Below are positions 1 to 11,749 of a stretch of 64,000 nt of DNA, piece by piece. Both the position numbers and the translations under genes were made by a program. The notes beneath the pieces were generated by a model. The model saw only the letters and a program-made list of their open reading frames with translations, did no database searches and had not been told where the DNA came from. Each line of letters begins with the position of its first letter. Positions within the stretch are counted from its first letter, which is position 1. Where the stretch lies: positions 352,790-416,789 of the forward strand of contig NW_003314353.1 of the NCBI RefSeq assembly GCF_000143415.4. The letters are read 5' to 3'. Source of the stretch: Selaginella moellendorffii (lineage: Eukaryota > Streptophyta > Lycopodiopsida > Selaginellales > Selaginellaceae).

Positions 1-933
1 GTCAAATGCCATGTGGCCAAGGTCAGCCATAGCAGTAGGGCTGGCCAGCTAGGCATGACAATTTCATTTTGGGTAAATTATAGCAAGCTTGATTGGATAA
101 TTGCAGTAGCAACTAGTAGTGTGCTAGTTGACAATTGCAAGATCAACTGTGATAGGTTGACAATTTTGTTCATGATAACGAGAAACTCAATCTAGATTGT
201 ATCACTGTGTTGTCCCAGGCACTCTTTACTTGTTCCCAAGGGTCATTTCTCAGAATTGATGCTACTCCACCAAAAAATAAATTTCCAACCTTGTTTCTCT
301 CTCTTGCTAGTAATTAATTGTTATACCTTTGGTGAACAATGTGATCATGGGAGCGACTTCTTGTGGTAGGCATTCTTATTAAGTTATTTCTTTCAAGCTT
401 TGCCAAGAGTCTATGTAGTTTCTTACTGCTCACATCTTCTAGATTCTACACAGCCATTAGTGGCTTCGACACTAGGTTTTGGAGTTAACCATTATAGTAG
501 GAACAAGCAAAGCAACCACTAGCCTAAATTTATGCTCCATTTAGCTATTCCTATTTATTAAATCCTAATTCATAAATTTCCAAGTGAGAAAGACAGAAAA
601 GGAGTAATCTTGTAAGTTTTATTTGAATAAATTTCAGGGATTTTTATCTCTGATTCTTCAATGTGCCACACTTGCAGTTTGGGGCTGTGGGCAGTCCACA
701 CTTTCAGTTGGTATGCACTCTTGATTTGACCAGGCACTCTCAGTTTGGGCTAGTCAAACCAAATGGTCAACTGAGTTTATATATGTACTAATAGTATTAG
801 TAGGTTTTTTGAAATGGCTGTTGTTCTAAAGTAATAATAGTTTTTCAATCCCTTTTTTACTATTCAGCATATCAATAAAATTGAGTGCGGTTTGTTATAG
901 CTATGGGCCCACTATTTTATCACAATAGACAAG
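1..933. other. AT-rich flank, no gene seen
   Basis: I see no convincing coding region, RNA gene or repeat boundary here. The longest open frames are about 60 codons and match nothing I recognise. The stretch is simply the left flank of the TRIM insertion that begins at 939. Confidence 0.6.
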
Positions 934-1476
934 GTTACTGTTAGGCACCAGGTCAGGATAATAGGATAAAGAAAGGGCCTTGCTGTCGCGAATGTGACTT
1001 TGGGTATCAAAATTTACCTGTCGGCCAGTCCTTACGGACACTCTTTCCTTATTGCCACAACGGCAGGAGGTCGGTATTGCTGGGCCTGTTATCAGTCTCC
1101 GCCTAAGTTAGTTGAGAAACTGGTCTTCGCGTGTGCACTTGACTAGATGAGCATAAGAAAGGAATTCCTAAGTGTTTATTTAGTCAAATATACTTGATCT
1201 AGTTAAAGAAACTCATTTTTTGACTTGCACTTGCTAGTGTTGGGAACCCCCACGATATTGAGCTTGGTCCCTCAATATCGCTAGATGATAATTTACTGTG
1301 TCTGCCAAACACTCTCGCTATCATGCCCTTTGTGTTAGTTTCATTTTGGTCCCAAATGCTATTTATGGAAAGTGTCCAGATTTGCTCAATTGGCATATCT
1401 ACGGAATGTAAAGATTGGCCTGAACACAATGGTGTTCGTCCCGTGTCCAAATTTGCAATTTAATGACATTCCATAT

Positions 1477-2565
1477 TGTGAGCGACTAAATTTTCCATTC
1501 TACTTTCATCACTTAACCACACCACTGACCCCTTGGAGGAGTCTCATTCACAACCTCCTTAAGTCCAATTCAGGACTTGGGACTTGTTAGTCCCGAGAAT
1601 GGCATCCATGCCACTCCTCCTTTGCACTTGGTCCAAGTGCTCCACATATCCAGTCCCAAGACTGACACCCAAAGGTACCATTGACATATTGGCCCGTTAC
1701 ACTAAGGCCATGCCCATTCACCTTTGCTGCACTGGTGGTCCAATACCACTTGCATCACAATCCCATCTCTCCAAGACTGGGTTGTCCGTCCACGAGTGGT
1801 CATCCCAGATCCACTCCTTAGCATCCTTAGGATGCCCACAGACATGGGGAATAGCCTTCCCCAACATCCCTTTGTCAGTTCCTGCCAAGTACCTTTTCCG
1901 TCCATGGCCATGTTCACCAACACTGCCACTAGATCAAGGCCCGCAGGCCCGGCCACTAAGTCCCATTGTCCTCTGGGACTTCCTCACCATGTGACCGTAT
2001 CTATAGTCACTACACTAGAGGACTGCTCCTCCTCCTTTCCCCTATTTGGGACTTCGGGACAACATTTCGGAACACGGTGGCCTTACGCGAGCCCCGTGGG
2101 TACTCTCCCCACCTTCCGCCTTTAGGTGCTCTAGCCATGGACTTAGAGCGAGGTTCCATTGAGCCACACCAGGTATCCAAGTAGGTAGTGCCACCCACAC
2201 TTGGATTGGGAGCATCGGCCAGTCGATCTCTCGGGGGAACTAGAGCCGGCTCTTGAACACTTCACCAAGCTACCACGCTTGTCGGTCCGTATTCACTCTA
2301 GTCTTAGACTTCCCAGTGGTCAGTTCATCACCCAACACTGGGTCTGGCCTTCCTGGGCCAAACTGGCCTTTCCTGGCCAAACTGGCTCCACTGCAATCCT
2401 CCCCCTTACTATACTTTTGGAGCTCACCAAACCCCCCAGGGTCTGGGAGACAAACGCTTTGGGCTTTCACCCTCTCAGACTTGAATTCGGACTCGGACTC
2501 GGACTCGGACTCGGACTCGGGCTCGGGCTCGGGCTCGGTCCCGGTCTCGGCCTCGGTCCCGGTCC

Positions 2566-2600
<35 letters not shown>

Positions 2601-3075
2601 CCGGTCTCAGTCCCAGTCTCGGTCTTGACCTCAGACTCCATCTTGGTTCCTTCTTGAACTCCATCTCGGATTCCATCTCGGGTCCATCTCGGACTCCATC
2701 TTGGACTCATCTTGGACTCCATCTCGGGTCCATCTCAGACTCCATCTTGGGTCCATCTCGGACTCCATCTCGGTCCATCTCGGACTCCATCTCGGACTCC
2801 ACCTCGGACTCCAACTCGGGTCCATCTCGGACTCCATCTCGGACACTTCCACATGTCATGTGTTGGTCCTTTTGGGTCCCTTTTTGGAGCCTCGCTTATT
2901 GCTCGCTTCATGCTCGTTCCTTGAGCACTCTGTTGGGAGTTCCACTCCTGCTCTCAACCTTTCAAGTCGGAGCCTTTTAGTCCAAACGTGTTACGCTCGT
3001 TTGGCTTTTGCTTCGGCCACTACCACGTGGCACCCTTTCAGCTCCACTTTGGGGCTTAGGGATTTGTGTCTCACA
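1477..3075 (+). mobile_element. Family B solo LTR (B1)
   Basis: This 1599-bp unit starts TGTGAGCGACTAAATTTTCC and ends TTTGTGTCTCACA, so it has TG...CA ends and a TGTGAG/CTCACA terminal inversion. It is flanked by the exact 5-bp duplication CATAT (1472-1476 and 3076-3080). There is no internal region, so it is a solo LTR left by LTR-LTR recombination. Its centre carries the hexamer array listed separately. The long open frames across it, such as 2201-2980, are by-products of that array and not genes. Five other family B copies or fragments occur in the window. Confidence 0.9.
2484..2845 (+). repeat. GGACTC/GGTCTC hexamer array plus CCATCTCGGACT-type array in B1
   Basis: About 25 units of a hexamer varying as GGACTC, GGGCTC and GGTCTC (2484-2635) run into a looser 12- to 15-bp array of CCATCTCGGACT-like units (2636-2845). 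Neither array makes stop codons, so all six frames stay open and give Gly-Leu, Ser-Asp, Glu-Ser, Glu-Thr or Pro-Arg repeats. The same two-part array occurs at the same place in every long family B copy. Confidence 0.92.
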
Positions 3076-3738
3076 CATATTTAGTAAGTTTTGAGCTTAT
3101 CCCAGAGACCAACTCTTGATACTAAGGGAGGCTTGGGGTGAAAGCCCAAAGCATGTGTTCTTCAAGCAGGGGGGGGGGAGGGCTGTGGGGGGTTCAAAAT
3201 GTATAGTAGGGATAGTGGGTAAGTTAGGCATGGCCAACCAACCTGAGGCACAGTCTGGCTCCCGTTTGCATGCCTGTCTTTGTTTTGCGTTTGGCTTGGG
3301 TCTAAGCCCAAGTTCCATTCCATGCTAGCTGGTGGAGTACCTATATCCTTGCGTTAGGCCACTAGTATGCCAAAATAGTGCCAGACTCCGTTTGGCTCCG
3401 TTTTGTGTGCTGGTCCTGGCATTGGGATGTTGGTTGCTCCCAGACTGTTCCAAGTCGCTCTGGGCTCCTGTCCCTTCGCTCCTTGGGCTGTATACTCGAG
3501 AGTTGCTCCGTGGTCCGGTTCTATCACTCCTTGGCTCCATGCTTGGGAGTTTGGCACCGTTCCTTCATTCAGTGGGCCAAGGCCCTGAACCTTGAGTTTT
3601 GCACCATTGTCCTTTAAACATGTGGCATATGACATGTGGCATATATCACGTGGCATAAAGAGGGTTTAGGTTCCACTTTGTGGTGTTATCCTATGGAAAA
3701 TCACCATAGGATAAAGGGTCAAAACCATGTGCGCTACA

Positions 3739-3752
3739 TTTGGTATCAGAGG
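3739..3752 (+). other. Primer-binding site of A1 (initiator tRNA-Met type)
   Basis: TGGTATCAGAG at 3741-3751 lies two bases after the 5' LTR end. It matches the usual plant initiator tRNA-Met primer-binding site, and its position fixes the LTR end at 3738. Confidence 0.85.
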
Positions 3753-6700
3753 ATGAGTCTTAGCGAGTACTATACAATGAGATTGGGCAACTAGTCTTGT
3801 TGCATACGCAAAGATAAAAACAATGATCCGAGTGGGTACATATTTGGGTGCAAAGGCTTCGCAATTGTTCCTTAGGTATGGAGTTTGGTTACCTTGTTGT
3901 ACCTTATAATGTGAGCTTGCTCTTGGGCTCATAAGAGGGATTGAGTTGTTCCGTTTGCACGAGTTTGAGCTTGGGCTCGTGAGTGAGGCACATTAGCAAC
4001 TCGAGGATACACTTTGAGTTGGCAGGATTAATGTTAGCCTATCGGTGGTCCATAAGTTGTTCCAATAGTTCCGTGAGTTGTTCCATGTACCGTGGGTAAA
4101 AGCAAACCTTTCCTGAGTTTGCTATGAGTGGCAAATAGGCTGGTCTGTAGCTGTTTAGCACGGCACTAGTGGATCCTTCCTAGGCATGGTTACAAGTGGA
4201 TCAATCAAAGACTATAGGGATTAGTCTATTGGTTCAAGTAGTCATTGCTGTGCTCTCTCATAAATTTTTCTTGGATTGGACTAAAGGCAGTGCAAAAGCA
4301 AGCTTGAGGTTTAGTCAAAGATGAGACCGAAAAAAGAGTCGTCAGGGACGAAGGATCAAATACGTAAATCATTTTCTCTTCTTGGAAAGATGATTTGCAA
4401 TGAGGTGTTAACTCATTACTTGTGTTCATATTATGCAATCAAGAGTTCCTACCTTGATGCATCTTGGAGATGATGGTCTTACAAATGGTGAGTTGTGGAA
4501 TGGATAATGACGAAGTGCTAAACCATTTTGTCTAGACTTGCTATTGGAAGATTTGGGTTGCAATACTCAATTCTTTTCCGAGAATCTTGCTATTGCTCTG
4601 GAGTAGCTTAGTGTTGGATTAGTTTTGAGTTTGGTCGGAAAGAGAGTGGCATGAGTTTGTCTGTGTTGTGAACAAAAGTTAATGGTGTTGGGTGTTGTAA
4701 TTCTCTATTGGTGGAGTGTGGCATTTATGTTGCATTTTGTCGAATTGAGTTGACACTTGATATTCAAATAAAAGTTTGAAGTAATGACATAAGCATTGCT
4801 CATTGTGTTGCTCAATTGATGATCAAGTCATTGTGATTATTATATCATATCCATGTGATAATGAGTAATATGTTTACGAAGTTGCTTGGTTAAACAATGA
4901 TCAACCCCAAAGTGGTTGATGGAGAAGCTAGTCTACTTGCACGTAGTAGCATTGTAGTAGCTTTGACTAAATTCTCGATGGTGGTCTATTATGCTAAGCT
5001 TGAGTTGGTATGTTATTTCCTTGAGGGTTTGCCCATTATGTGTTGGAAAAGGGTTGTAGCATTCATTTGCTATAGCTTATCGGTTGATCCACTAACACTT
5101 GGAGTAGATTATTGGATGGAGAAGATGTGTAATTGAGGCATTGACATTGCTAGCACTTGTGTTAGTGGAAGTGGCATTGTTGTTTCGAGTGATGAGGATT
5201 TTCCTTAGAGCTTGAATTTCCATGTCATTTTTCTTGTTAGTGTTTTGGCTTCACATTGTATCTTAAAGGTGATTGAAGAAGAGTGTAGTGCAATGTGGAT
5301 ATTTGAAGATGTGATCTTCGTGATCAAGCCTTGGATGTTTATTTTGCATTTTACGGATGTTGGTGTTAGATGTTGGATATATGGGCAAAAATATGTTCGA
5401 TGCTTAAGCATATTATGAGTCTTGAAAATCTGTGTTGAGGTGAACCTTTGTGAAGTTGTAGGTAAAAAGAAGTTGGTTGAGTCTTGAAAGTTTGTATTCT
5501 TAGACCGAGAGTCATTCTTTTTCTAGGATGGAAAATTTTCCACAAATTTTTTTAAGCTTTTCTAATGGTTGATCTATTAGTCACTTTGCTCGAAAACCAT
5601 TCTGTTTTCGTAAGCTAATACAAACTAGTGAAAGGGTTGGAGTTGACTTCGGTTAACTTAGACCTTAGTAGGCAATTTGTATGATGCGACTCGAAAAGGG
5701 ATGCTGACTTTAGGGCTAAGGCAATTGAATTGGATAGAGTCTGGAGTTGGTGTAGAAAAGTGGCCATTGCGTTTTTCTAGAAAGGTGACTCTTGTGCCTT
5801 TCTTCTGTAGCATTGTGCTTGGTGGCAGGTTGCACCTTGCATTTTGTTTATGAGAGTAGTGAGCTTTCACTGATCTTGACTTGGTCTTGGTGGCCTTGTG
5901 CCTTGGCTAAGGATGGTGATGTCCAACTTAGTTGTTTGCAGTTGAGATGTTGGTACCTATACTATAGCTTTGTCTAAGTGGAGGTTGTGTACCGATATGA
6001 GTCCATCTCATGGTCTTCACTTTAAGTTTCAACTAAGTGTTGGTCATGTATAGTTAGCCTCTTCAAGGTATGCTCAGAGCTATTGACTAGATATGGTTGG
6101 TGAGTTTATCACGGTTGAGTTGGATTTGAGTGGTCATTTAATTTATGCTTGTCCATGAAACTTTATCTCATACCTGGGGTATTATGTTTATATTGGACAA
6201 ATGTATGACTCAATGGCACGAGTGTAGTGTTTGGGTCTTATGAAGGTAAGTTGAAAGAGTAATTGTTAGTTGTTTTGCAACTAGTGATTACTTATAAATT
6301 TTGTCGAGAGACTATTGACACTTGCTTCACTCGATGATGATTTAGCAGTGATGGGTTCGCTTTACCGGATGGTATTGGGGAGGATCGTGTCGTTAAACTT
6401 ACATGGTTTTTCCATGTTAGCATATTATCGATTCTACCTCTATCGATATCATTTGGTTACGTTTAGTCTATGGTGTTGGATTTCATTGAGTCTTGGATGT
6501 GGTGAATCATTCTTTGAAGAAGTGTTATCTGTAGCTGAGTATTATTGAAGAATTGGTCTCGGATACTAGCTAAGGTATCTTCGACTTTGGTTAGCTTAGT
6601 TGCTAGAGTGTTTTGAGTGGTGATTCACTCTTGCTTTCTTCTATCTTTGTTATGGTGTTGATGGCATCAAAGTGATGCCTTGTCATTGATATTATTGATG

Positions 6701-8730
6701 TTGAGATTCAAGTGAGATGAAATGTCTATCCTTAGGATTGATATTGAGTTTCATTACTCTTGATAGAGATAGTGTTGATGGTTTGGTTGTAACTTTGTGT
6801 TATTAGCATTCGTGCATTTGCTAGTTAGCAACTATGTTGACGTTTAAATGAACTGAGTGGCAAATTTGAGTTAGTTGTGTTCTAAACGAGATTATTTAGT
6901 AGGGGTTGAGCTTTGGTTTTTTGTTAAAAAGTGGTTTAGTCATGGACTATACTAACTTTACGAGAGGAAAAGTTCGTGATTGGTATTGAAGTGTTTGAAT
7001 CCTTGCTGGATTTGAATTGGGATATATCAATCATTGATGATTTTTTTTGTACTTGTTATGAAATAAATTACATCTTGCTATAGATGGATTCATGGAGGAT
7101 CGGTTAGATGATTACTTATTGAGCATAACTTCGTTATGCTTAGCTTTTGGATTGATGCAGACATGCTCTTCATTAACTTTGGCATTATGAAGTTTAGCTT
7201 ATGGATGTGTTGAAGAGGATATTGTGGGTTGCACCATGATTTCTTCTTTAACATTGAAGTTAGTTCATGCAAGACTCGTGATCATTGTTAAACAAGACTT
7301 GGCTATAGGCTTCTTTAAATTTTTGATTCTTTGAGTTTTCATGCTCATTGTTTCATTTGTTAGAAGTTGTTAAGGAAGGCATTTTTGCTCATTAGCTTTG
7401 ATGTTGAAGGTGGCTTTTGCATATGGAAATCATTAGTGATGATTGACTATCATCTAGGATAGTTGATTATTTTTGTCAAAAGGTTTTGCTTGATTGTTGT
7501 TGATATAGAATGATTCACTATTCTTTGGGATGGTAGATTGTTTCTTCGATAATAATTATGCATATCTTTATTGGTGGGATGATTGATATTCTTTCATGAT
7601 AGTTAGTTATTCTTTTTGATGGCTTATGGCTTTTTGCAATACTACATGTTTTATATGGTTTGCTCTGGATTGATCTTTTGGGTTTGAGACATCGATAGGA
7701 TGTTGCTAACACTTGCTTAAGCAACTTGAGTTCCTTAGTGTTGTTGACCGAGATCTATTCAGATTGGCTGGTGCGGTGGTTGGCATGATTAAGTGTTTGT
7801 TGGTCTTATCACATTCATTCTATTATGTTGGTTGTTGCTTGAGTTAGTTCTGATAGATTGGGATGTTATTTCCTTCGAGTGATACATTCGCGATCTTTCT
7901 TGCCATTCAATGATACTTTGTGTTCTTTGAGTTATCTTTAGTAAATTGTTGGGCATACTATCTACACTTTTTAATAGTTAAATTATCTCATTGAGTTTTT
8001 TTGATGATACACTTGCTATTGAATTTTGTTGAATAGTGAATCCTATGTTTCCAAAAAACATGGTGATCTTGGTGGTTCCTATACTATAATACTAGTTTAT
8101 CGGATGATAACTTACTTGGAATACTTTTGTGTTCTAATCTAAGATGTATTCACTGATAATTAAGTCTCTAAGATATCATTGTCTATGACTTTGATATTGT
8201 CCATCTATTGATCTTTGAGTTTGGGCTAGTATAGGCAGATTAGCTTCGGCACTTCGTGTGTATAGTGAAATCTTTAGTCATGAGGTAGCTACTGTCGATT
8301 GGTCACATCACCCACCTCTCTGTTGATGTTCTTTATTCCGTTCAAAAGGGCGTGACCGTGTAAACAACTCTAACTACCTGTTTACAGTAGTTTATCTAAA
8401 CCTTACTGACGGGTTTGGTTTCTTTGCTCAGGAGGGTTGGGGCCTTTTGCTTCTCTCTCTATGTTCCTACGGCAGGGGTGTATCACACTTTTGTAAGCTG
8501 GGTGACTCCCAGAGCAGCACAGGTGGCTGACTCCGTTGGTCATTTCCTTGTTGGCGACGGCTGGAAGGTGTCTGAGCTGGTAGTGTATCTGCGTTAGACA
8601 AAGAGATTACCTTTAACTTATTTAAGTTGGTGCATTTCTCACATAGTGTGAGTACCATGAACTTTTTCTAGAGTTGTTTTCTTGGCGGTATTCTAGACTT
8701 GAGTATGCATCAACGAGGACGTTGATTTTC
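3753..8730 (+). other. Internal region of A1, no retroviral genes
   Basis: This 5-kb AT-rich stretch contains only short open frames (4897-5136, 5212-5418, 6315-6548, 8415-8597 on +, 4226-4438 on -). None resembles gag or pol. It aligns along its whole length, inverted, with 35783-40657 in copy A2. Some small frames, such as 4897-5136 and 8415-8597, stay open in both copies, but that is expected of copies this similar and does not show function. It probably serves as a packaged, non-coding retrotransposon RNA. Confidence 0.7.
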
Positions 8731-8745
8731 CCAAGGGGGGGAAAG
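8731..8745 (+). other. Polypurine tract of A1
   Basis: AAGGGGGGGAAAG lies immediately 5' of the 3' LTR, the standard position for the plus-strand primer. The inverted counterpart is at 35783-35797 in A2. Confidence 0.85.
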
Positions 8746-9895
8746 TGTCGCAAATGTGACTTCGGGTATCGAAAGTTACTTGTCAGTTAGTCCTTATGGA
8801 CACTCTTTCCTTACTGCCACGATGGTAGGAGGTCGGTATTGCTAGGCCTATTATCAGTCTCCGCCTAAGCTAGTTGAGAAACTAGTCTTCGCATATGCAC
8901 TTGACCAGATGAGCATAAGGAAGGAATTCCTAAGTGTCTATTTAGTCAAACATACTTGACCTAGTTAGAGAAACTCATTCGTTGACTTGCAGTTGCTAGT
9001 GTTGGGAACCCCCGCGATATTGAGCTTGGTCCCTCAATATTGTTAGATGATAACTTACTATGTCTGCCAAACACCCTCGCTGTCATGCCTTTTGTGTTAG
9101 TCTCATTTTGGTCCCAAATGTTATTTATGAAAAGTGTTCAGATTTGCTCATTTGGGATATCTACAGAATGTAGAAATTGGCCAGAACACAATGGTGTTCG
9201 TCCCGTGTCCAAATTCGCAATCTAGCGCCATTCTATATTTAGTAAGTTTTGAGCTTATCCCAGAGACCAACTCTTGATACTAAGGGAGGCTTGGGGTGAA
9301 AGCCCAAAGCATGTGTTCCTCAAGCAGGGGGGGGGGAGGGTTGTGGGGGGTTCAAAATGTATAGTAGGGATAGTGGGTAAGTTAGGCATGGCCAACCAAC
9401 CTGAGGCACAGTCTGGCTCCCGTTTGCATGCCTGTCTTTGTTCTGCGTCTGGCTTGGGTCTAAGCCCAAGTTCCATTCCATGCTAGCTGGTGGAGTACCT
9501 ATATCCTTGCGTTAGGCCACTAGTATGCCGAAATAGCACTAGACTCCGTTTGGCTCCGTTTTGTGTGCTGGTCTTGGCATTGGGATGTTGGTTGCTCCCA
9601 GACTGTTCCAAGTCGCTCTGGGCTCCTGTCCCTTCGCTCCTTGGGCTGTATACTCGAGAGTTGCTCCGTGGTTCGGTTCTATCACTTCTTGGCTCCACGC
9701 TTGGGAGTTTGGCACCGTTCCTTCATTTAGTGGCCCAAGGCTCTGAACCTTGAGTTTTGCACCATTGTCCTTTGGACACGTGGCATATGACATGTGCATG
9801 TGTCACGTGGCATAAAGAGGGTTTAAGTTCCACTTCGTGGTGTTATCCTATAGAAAATCACCATAGGATAAAGGGTCAAAACCACATGTGCTATA
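8746..9895 (+). repeat. 3' LTR of A1
   Basis: This intact 1150-bp LTR runs from TGTCGCAAATG to CTATA. It is the reference form of the family A LTR because no other element interrupts it. It contains a run of nine or ten G near 9327-9337 that is also present in the other copies. The open frames at 9255-9800 are conserved by copy similarity only. Confidence 0.88.
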
Positions 9896-10144
9896 CCTAC
9901 AATCAAGTGATCACCCTTTTAGCCAGTTGGCTTAAGATGTAAGGGATAGGATCCTAACATTGGTATTGGAGCCTAGTTCGATTCTCATGGCTGACGTGTG
10001 GGGCAAGAATATTCTGAAGGAATATTCAACATGGTGGATCTAGAGGGAGAACCAAGGTTTGGTAGACCCTAAGAGAAGGACCATGGTGACCAGAGGGTGG
10101 CCTAAGTATGATCACGGATGATCATTCCCTGATGAGGGGAGGAT

Positions 10145-10244
10145 TGTTAGGCACCAGGTCAAGATAATAGGATAAAGAAAGGGGCAATTAAGTGATCACC
10201 CCTTTAGCTAGTTGGCTTAGGGTGTAAGGGGTAGGATCCTAACA
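10145..10244 (+). repeat. 3' LTR of the TRIM
   Basis: This is a 100-bp direct repeat, TGTTAGG...CCTAACA, followed by target duplication GTTAC. It defines the intact form of the interrupted 5' LTR. Confidence 0.9.
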
Positions 10245-10249
10245 GTTAC

Positions 10250-10861
10250 CTAGCTCATAATCATCATTCTCCACATGGGCAAGTGAACCATCTTGTCAAA
10301 TGTAAAGAGTAGTAGATCAAGAGTCTTTTGCACTATTTTGATAACTCAGTAAAGATTACTAGGTAATTTTGTGTGATGATTTCAACTTCTTATTTGAGCA
10401 TTATGTGAATCTTCTTATACTGTTGGTTGCTTATCAAAAGAACCTTACGCTAACATCATAGTTCTTTGAGCTTTTAACCTTATATTTCAATAAGTAGGCA
10501 AGGGTGCTTCTTTCCCACTATGGGACATTGGCCTATGCCAAGTAGCCCACATCACCACCATCTTTATTTTGCTTTAGATTTTAATGTATAATGTTTTTAA
10601 TTAAAATTTATATTTTATATTCACATATCATGGCATTTGTAACTATTCCAATGCATGCTAGACTATTGCCTAGTTCATTTCTAGAGCACTCACAAAATTA
10701 TTTATTTTTTTATGTGTTATAAACATGCTATGCTTATTGAATTTTTCCTCAACAACAAAATAAATAAAGTTTAAATGAATTATAATAAAATAATAAGTTT
10801 AATTCATGTTTATTTATAAATATTTTTTATAAACTAATTTAAAAAGATAAGAATCTTTAAA
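10250..10861 (+). promoter_or_regulatory. AT-rich upstream region of the lectin gene
   Basis: No gene is seen. The last 130 bp are very AT-rich, with several TATA-like stretches (for example TTTATAAATA near 10812). They could serve as the core promoter of the gene at 10862, but no single element can be singled out. Confidence 0.35.
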
Positions 10862-11749
10862 ATGTTTCTTAATTTAATTTTCATTTTCCTTCATTTTATT
10901 TCAATTTTGGGAAGAACATCTAAAATACAATTTGAAAATAGAGATTTTTTAACTCATAATGAAGTTGGAATGGTTATTGATGAGGGATATAGAAGTCTTT
11001 TATCACATATAAAATCAAGAAATCATACATATTCTTCAACCTACCATAATATTTTTATTGTACAATATAATAGAATAACTGTAGTTTTTTCATTCCAACG
11101 TTTAGAAGGTAATCCACCTATATGTTCATCAGCAAAGATATCAAGAAATATAACTACAGGAGGTGTATTAAGAACTGCTTTGAGATATATATATACTCAA
11201 TATCGTACTGCAATAGTAAATGCACGTGCAGAAGAATGTAGAATAACATCAGATAACTATGATTTTGAATATAATGCCTTTTTTACTCAACGACAGCAAG
11301 ATAATAATTTATTTCAGAATAGATTTAAAGATATTGACTTAAATGGAATTTCATATATTTGTGATTTAAGATTAACAACTTTGAGTGCTGGATTTAGCAA
11401 TAATAAACTTTATACAGGTCAATTTATAATTTCTACAAATAGAGAAAATGTTTTACTAGTAAGATCAAATTGTAAAATTTCTCTTTATTCTAGAAGAAAT
11501 ATTTTATGGACATCTGATAATATAAATGAATATTTTGGTTTATGTATTCTTATCTTACAAAATGCTGGTCATCTTGTATTATATACAGAAAATAATATTG
11601 TAATATTGTCTAATAAAAAAATTTGTATTAATTGTTTCATATTTACTTTTCTTACAATACAAAATGATTATAATATGGTAATATATAAGTCAGAAGAACC
11701 GAATTCAATCTGGTGGGCATTGAATAGTCACGATCAATATAATGTTTAA
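10862..11749 (+). CDS. Secreted protein with C-terminal GNA-type (bulb-type) lectin domain
   Basis: A 295-residue intact, intronless frame. Residues 1-18 are a hydrophobic signal peptide, so the product should enter the secretory pathway. Residues about 182-290 resemble a GNA-type mannose-binding lectin. One site, QNDYNMVIY (267-275), fits the family motif QxDxNxVxY exactly. A second, QNAGHLVLY (233-241), is degenerate, having lost Asp and Asn. Residues about 25-175 form a region I do not recognise, with four cysteines and N-glycosylation sequons at 54 and 96. GNA lectins bind mannose glycans and often act in defence. Codon use is strongly AT-rich, as is the flank. The start is the first Met and gives a clean signal peptide. 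The lectin call is fairly sure; the binding activity and the N-terminal domain are unknown. Confidence 0.75.
   Translation: MFLNLIFIFLHFISILGRTSKIQFENRDFLTHNEVGMVIDEGYRSLLSHIKSRNHTYSSTYHNIFIVQYNRITVVFSFQRLEGNPPICSSAKISRNITTGGVLRTALRYIYTQYRTAIVNARAEECRITSDNYDFEYNAFFTQRQQDNNLFQNRFKDIDLNGISYICDLRLTTLSAGFSNNKLYTGQFIISTNRENVLLVRSNCKISLYSRRNILWTSDNINEYFGLCILILQNAGHLVLYTENNIVILSNKKICINCFIFTFLTIQNDYNMVIYKSEEPNSIWWALNSHDQYNV

Larger units (their letters stand above)
984..3738 (+). repeat. 5' LTR of A1, interrupted by a solo LTR
   Basis: The LTR begins TGTCGCGAATGTGAC and ends CTACA directly before the primer-binding site. It is continuous with the 3' LTR (8746-9895) once 1477-3080 is removed. The join falls at CATATTTAGTAAG, which is intact in the 3' LTR as TATATTTAGTAAG. 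The two LTRs differ by scattered transitions, so the insertion is not recent. Confidence 0.88.
984..9895 (+). mobile_element. Family A non-autonomous LTR element, copy A1
   Basis: This is a large LTR element inserted in the 5' LTR of the TRIM. The 5' LTR is 984-1476 plus 3081-3738 (1151 bp once the nested family B LTR and one copy of its target duplication are removed). The 3' LTR is 8746-9895 (1150 bp). The primer-binding site is at 3741-3751 and a polypurine tract abuts the 3' LTR. The 5-kb internal region has no gag, protease, reverse transcriptase or integrase that I can find, so it looks like a large retrotransposon derivative (LARD). The flanking pentamers are CTTGC (979-983) and CCTAC (9896-9900). 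They differ by two transitions and may be a decayed target duplication. Confidence 0.88.
939..10244 (+). mobile_element. TRIM element (family D), split by a nested LTR element
   Basis: This is a terminal-repeat retrotransposon in miniature. The 3' LTR (10145-10244) is 100 bp, starts TGTTAGG and ends CCTAACA. The 5' LTR is present as 939-983 plus 9901-9959, interrupted by family A element A1. A primer-binding site resembling initiator tRNA-Met, TGGTATTGGAGCC, lies at 9961-9973. The internal part is under 190 bp and non-coding, and a purine-rich tract (10134-10143) precedes the 3' LTR. The whole is flanked by the 5-bp direct repeat GTTAC at 934-938 and 10245-10249. The element has no coding capacity and would depend on another element's enzymes. 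Confidence 0.9.

Noticed and set aside
2201-2980. 259-codon ORF with a Leu-Gly repeat
   Set aside because: It crosses the hexamer array of LTR B1. All frames on both strands are open there, and the equivalent frame differs in each family B copy.
3097-3656. Overlapping ORFs on both strands, repeated at 9255-9800
   Set aside because: They recur because the family A LTR is repeated. The frames overlap on both strands and have no known motif.
3600-3660. ACATGTGGCATATGACATGTGGCAT in family A LTRs as members of the 22-bp palindrome family
   Set aside because: Only the GTGGCAT word is shared. The GGCC-centred symmetric core is absent, and it is part of the LTR in all copies.
4226-8597. Small ORFs conserved between A1 and A2 as genes
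   Set aside because: The copies are highly similar overall, so open short frames are expected. There are no motifs and start contexts are not special.
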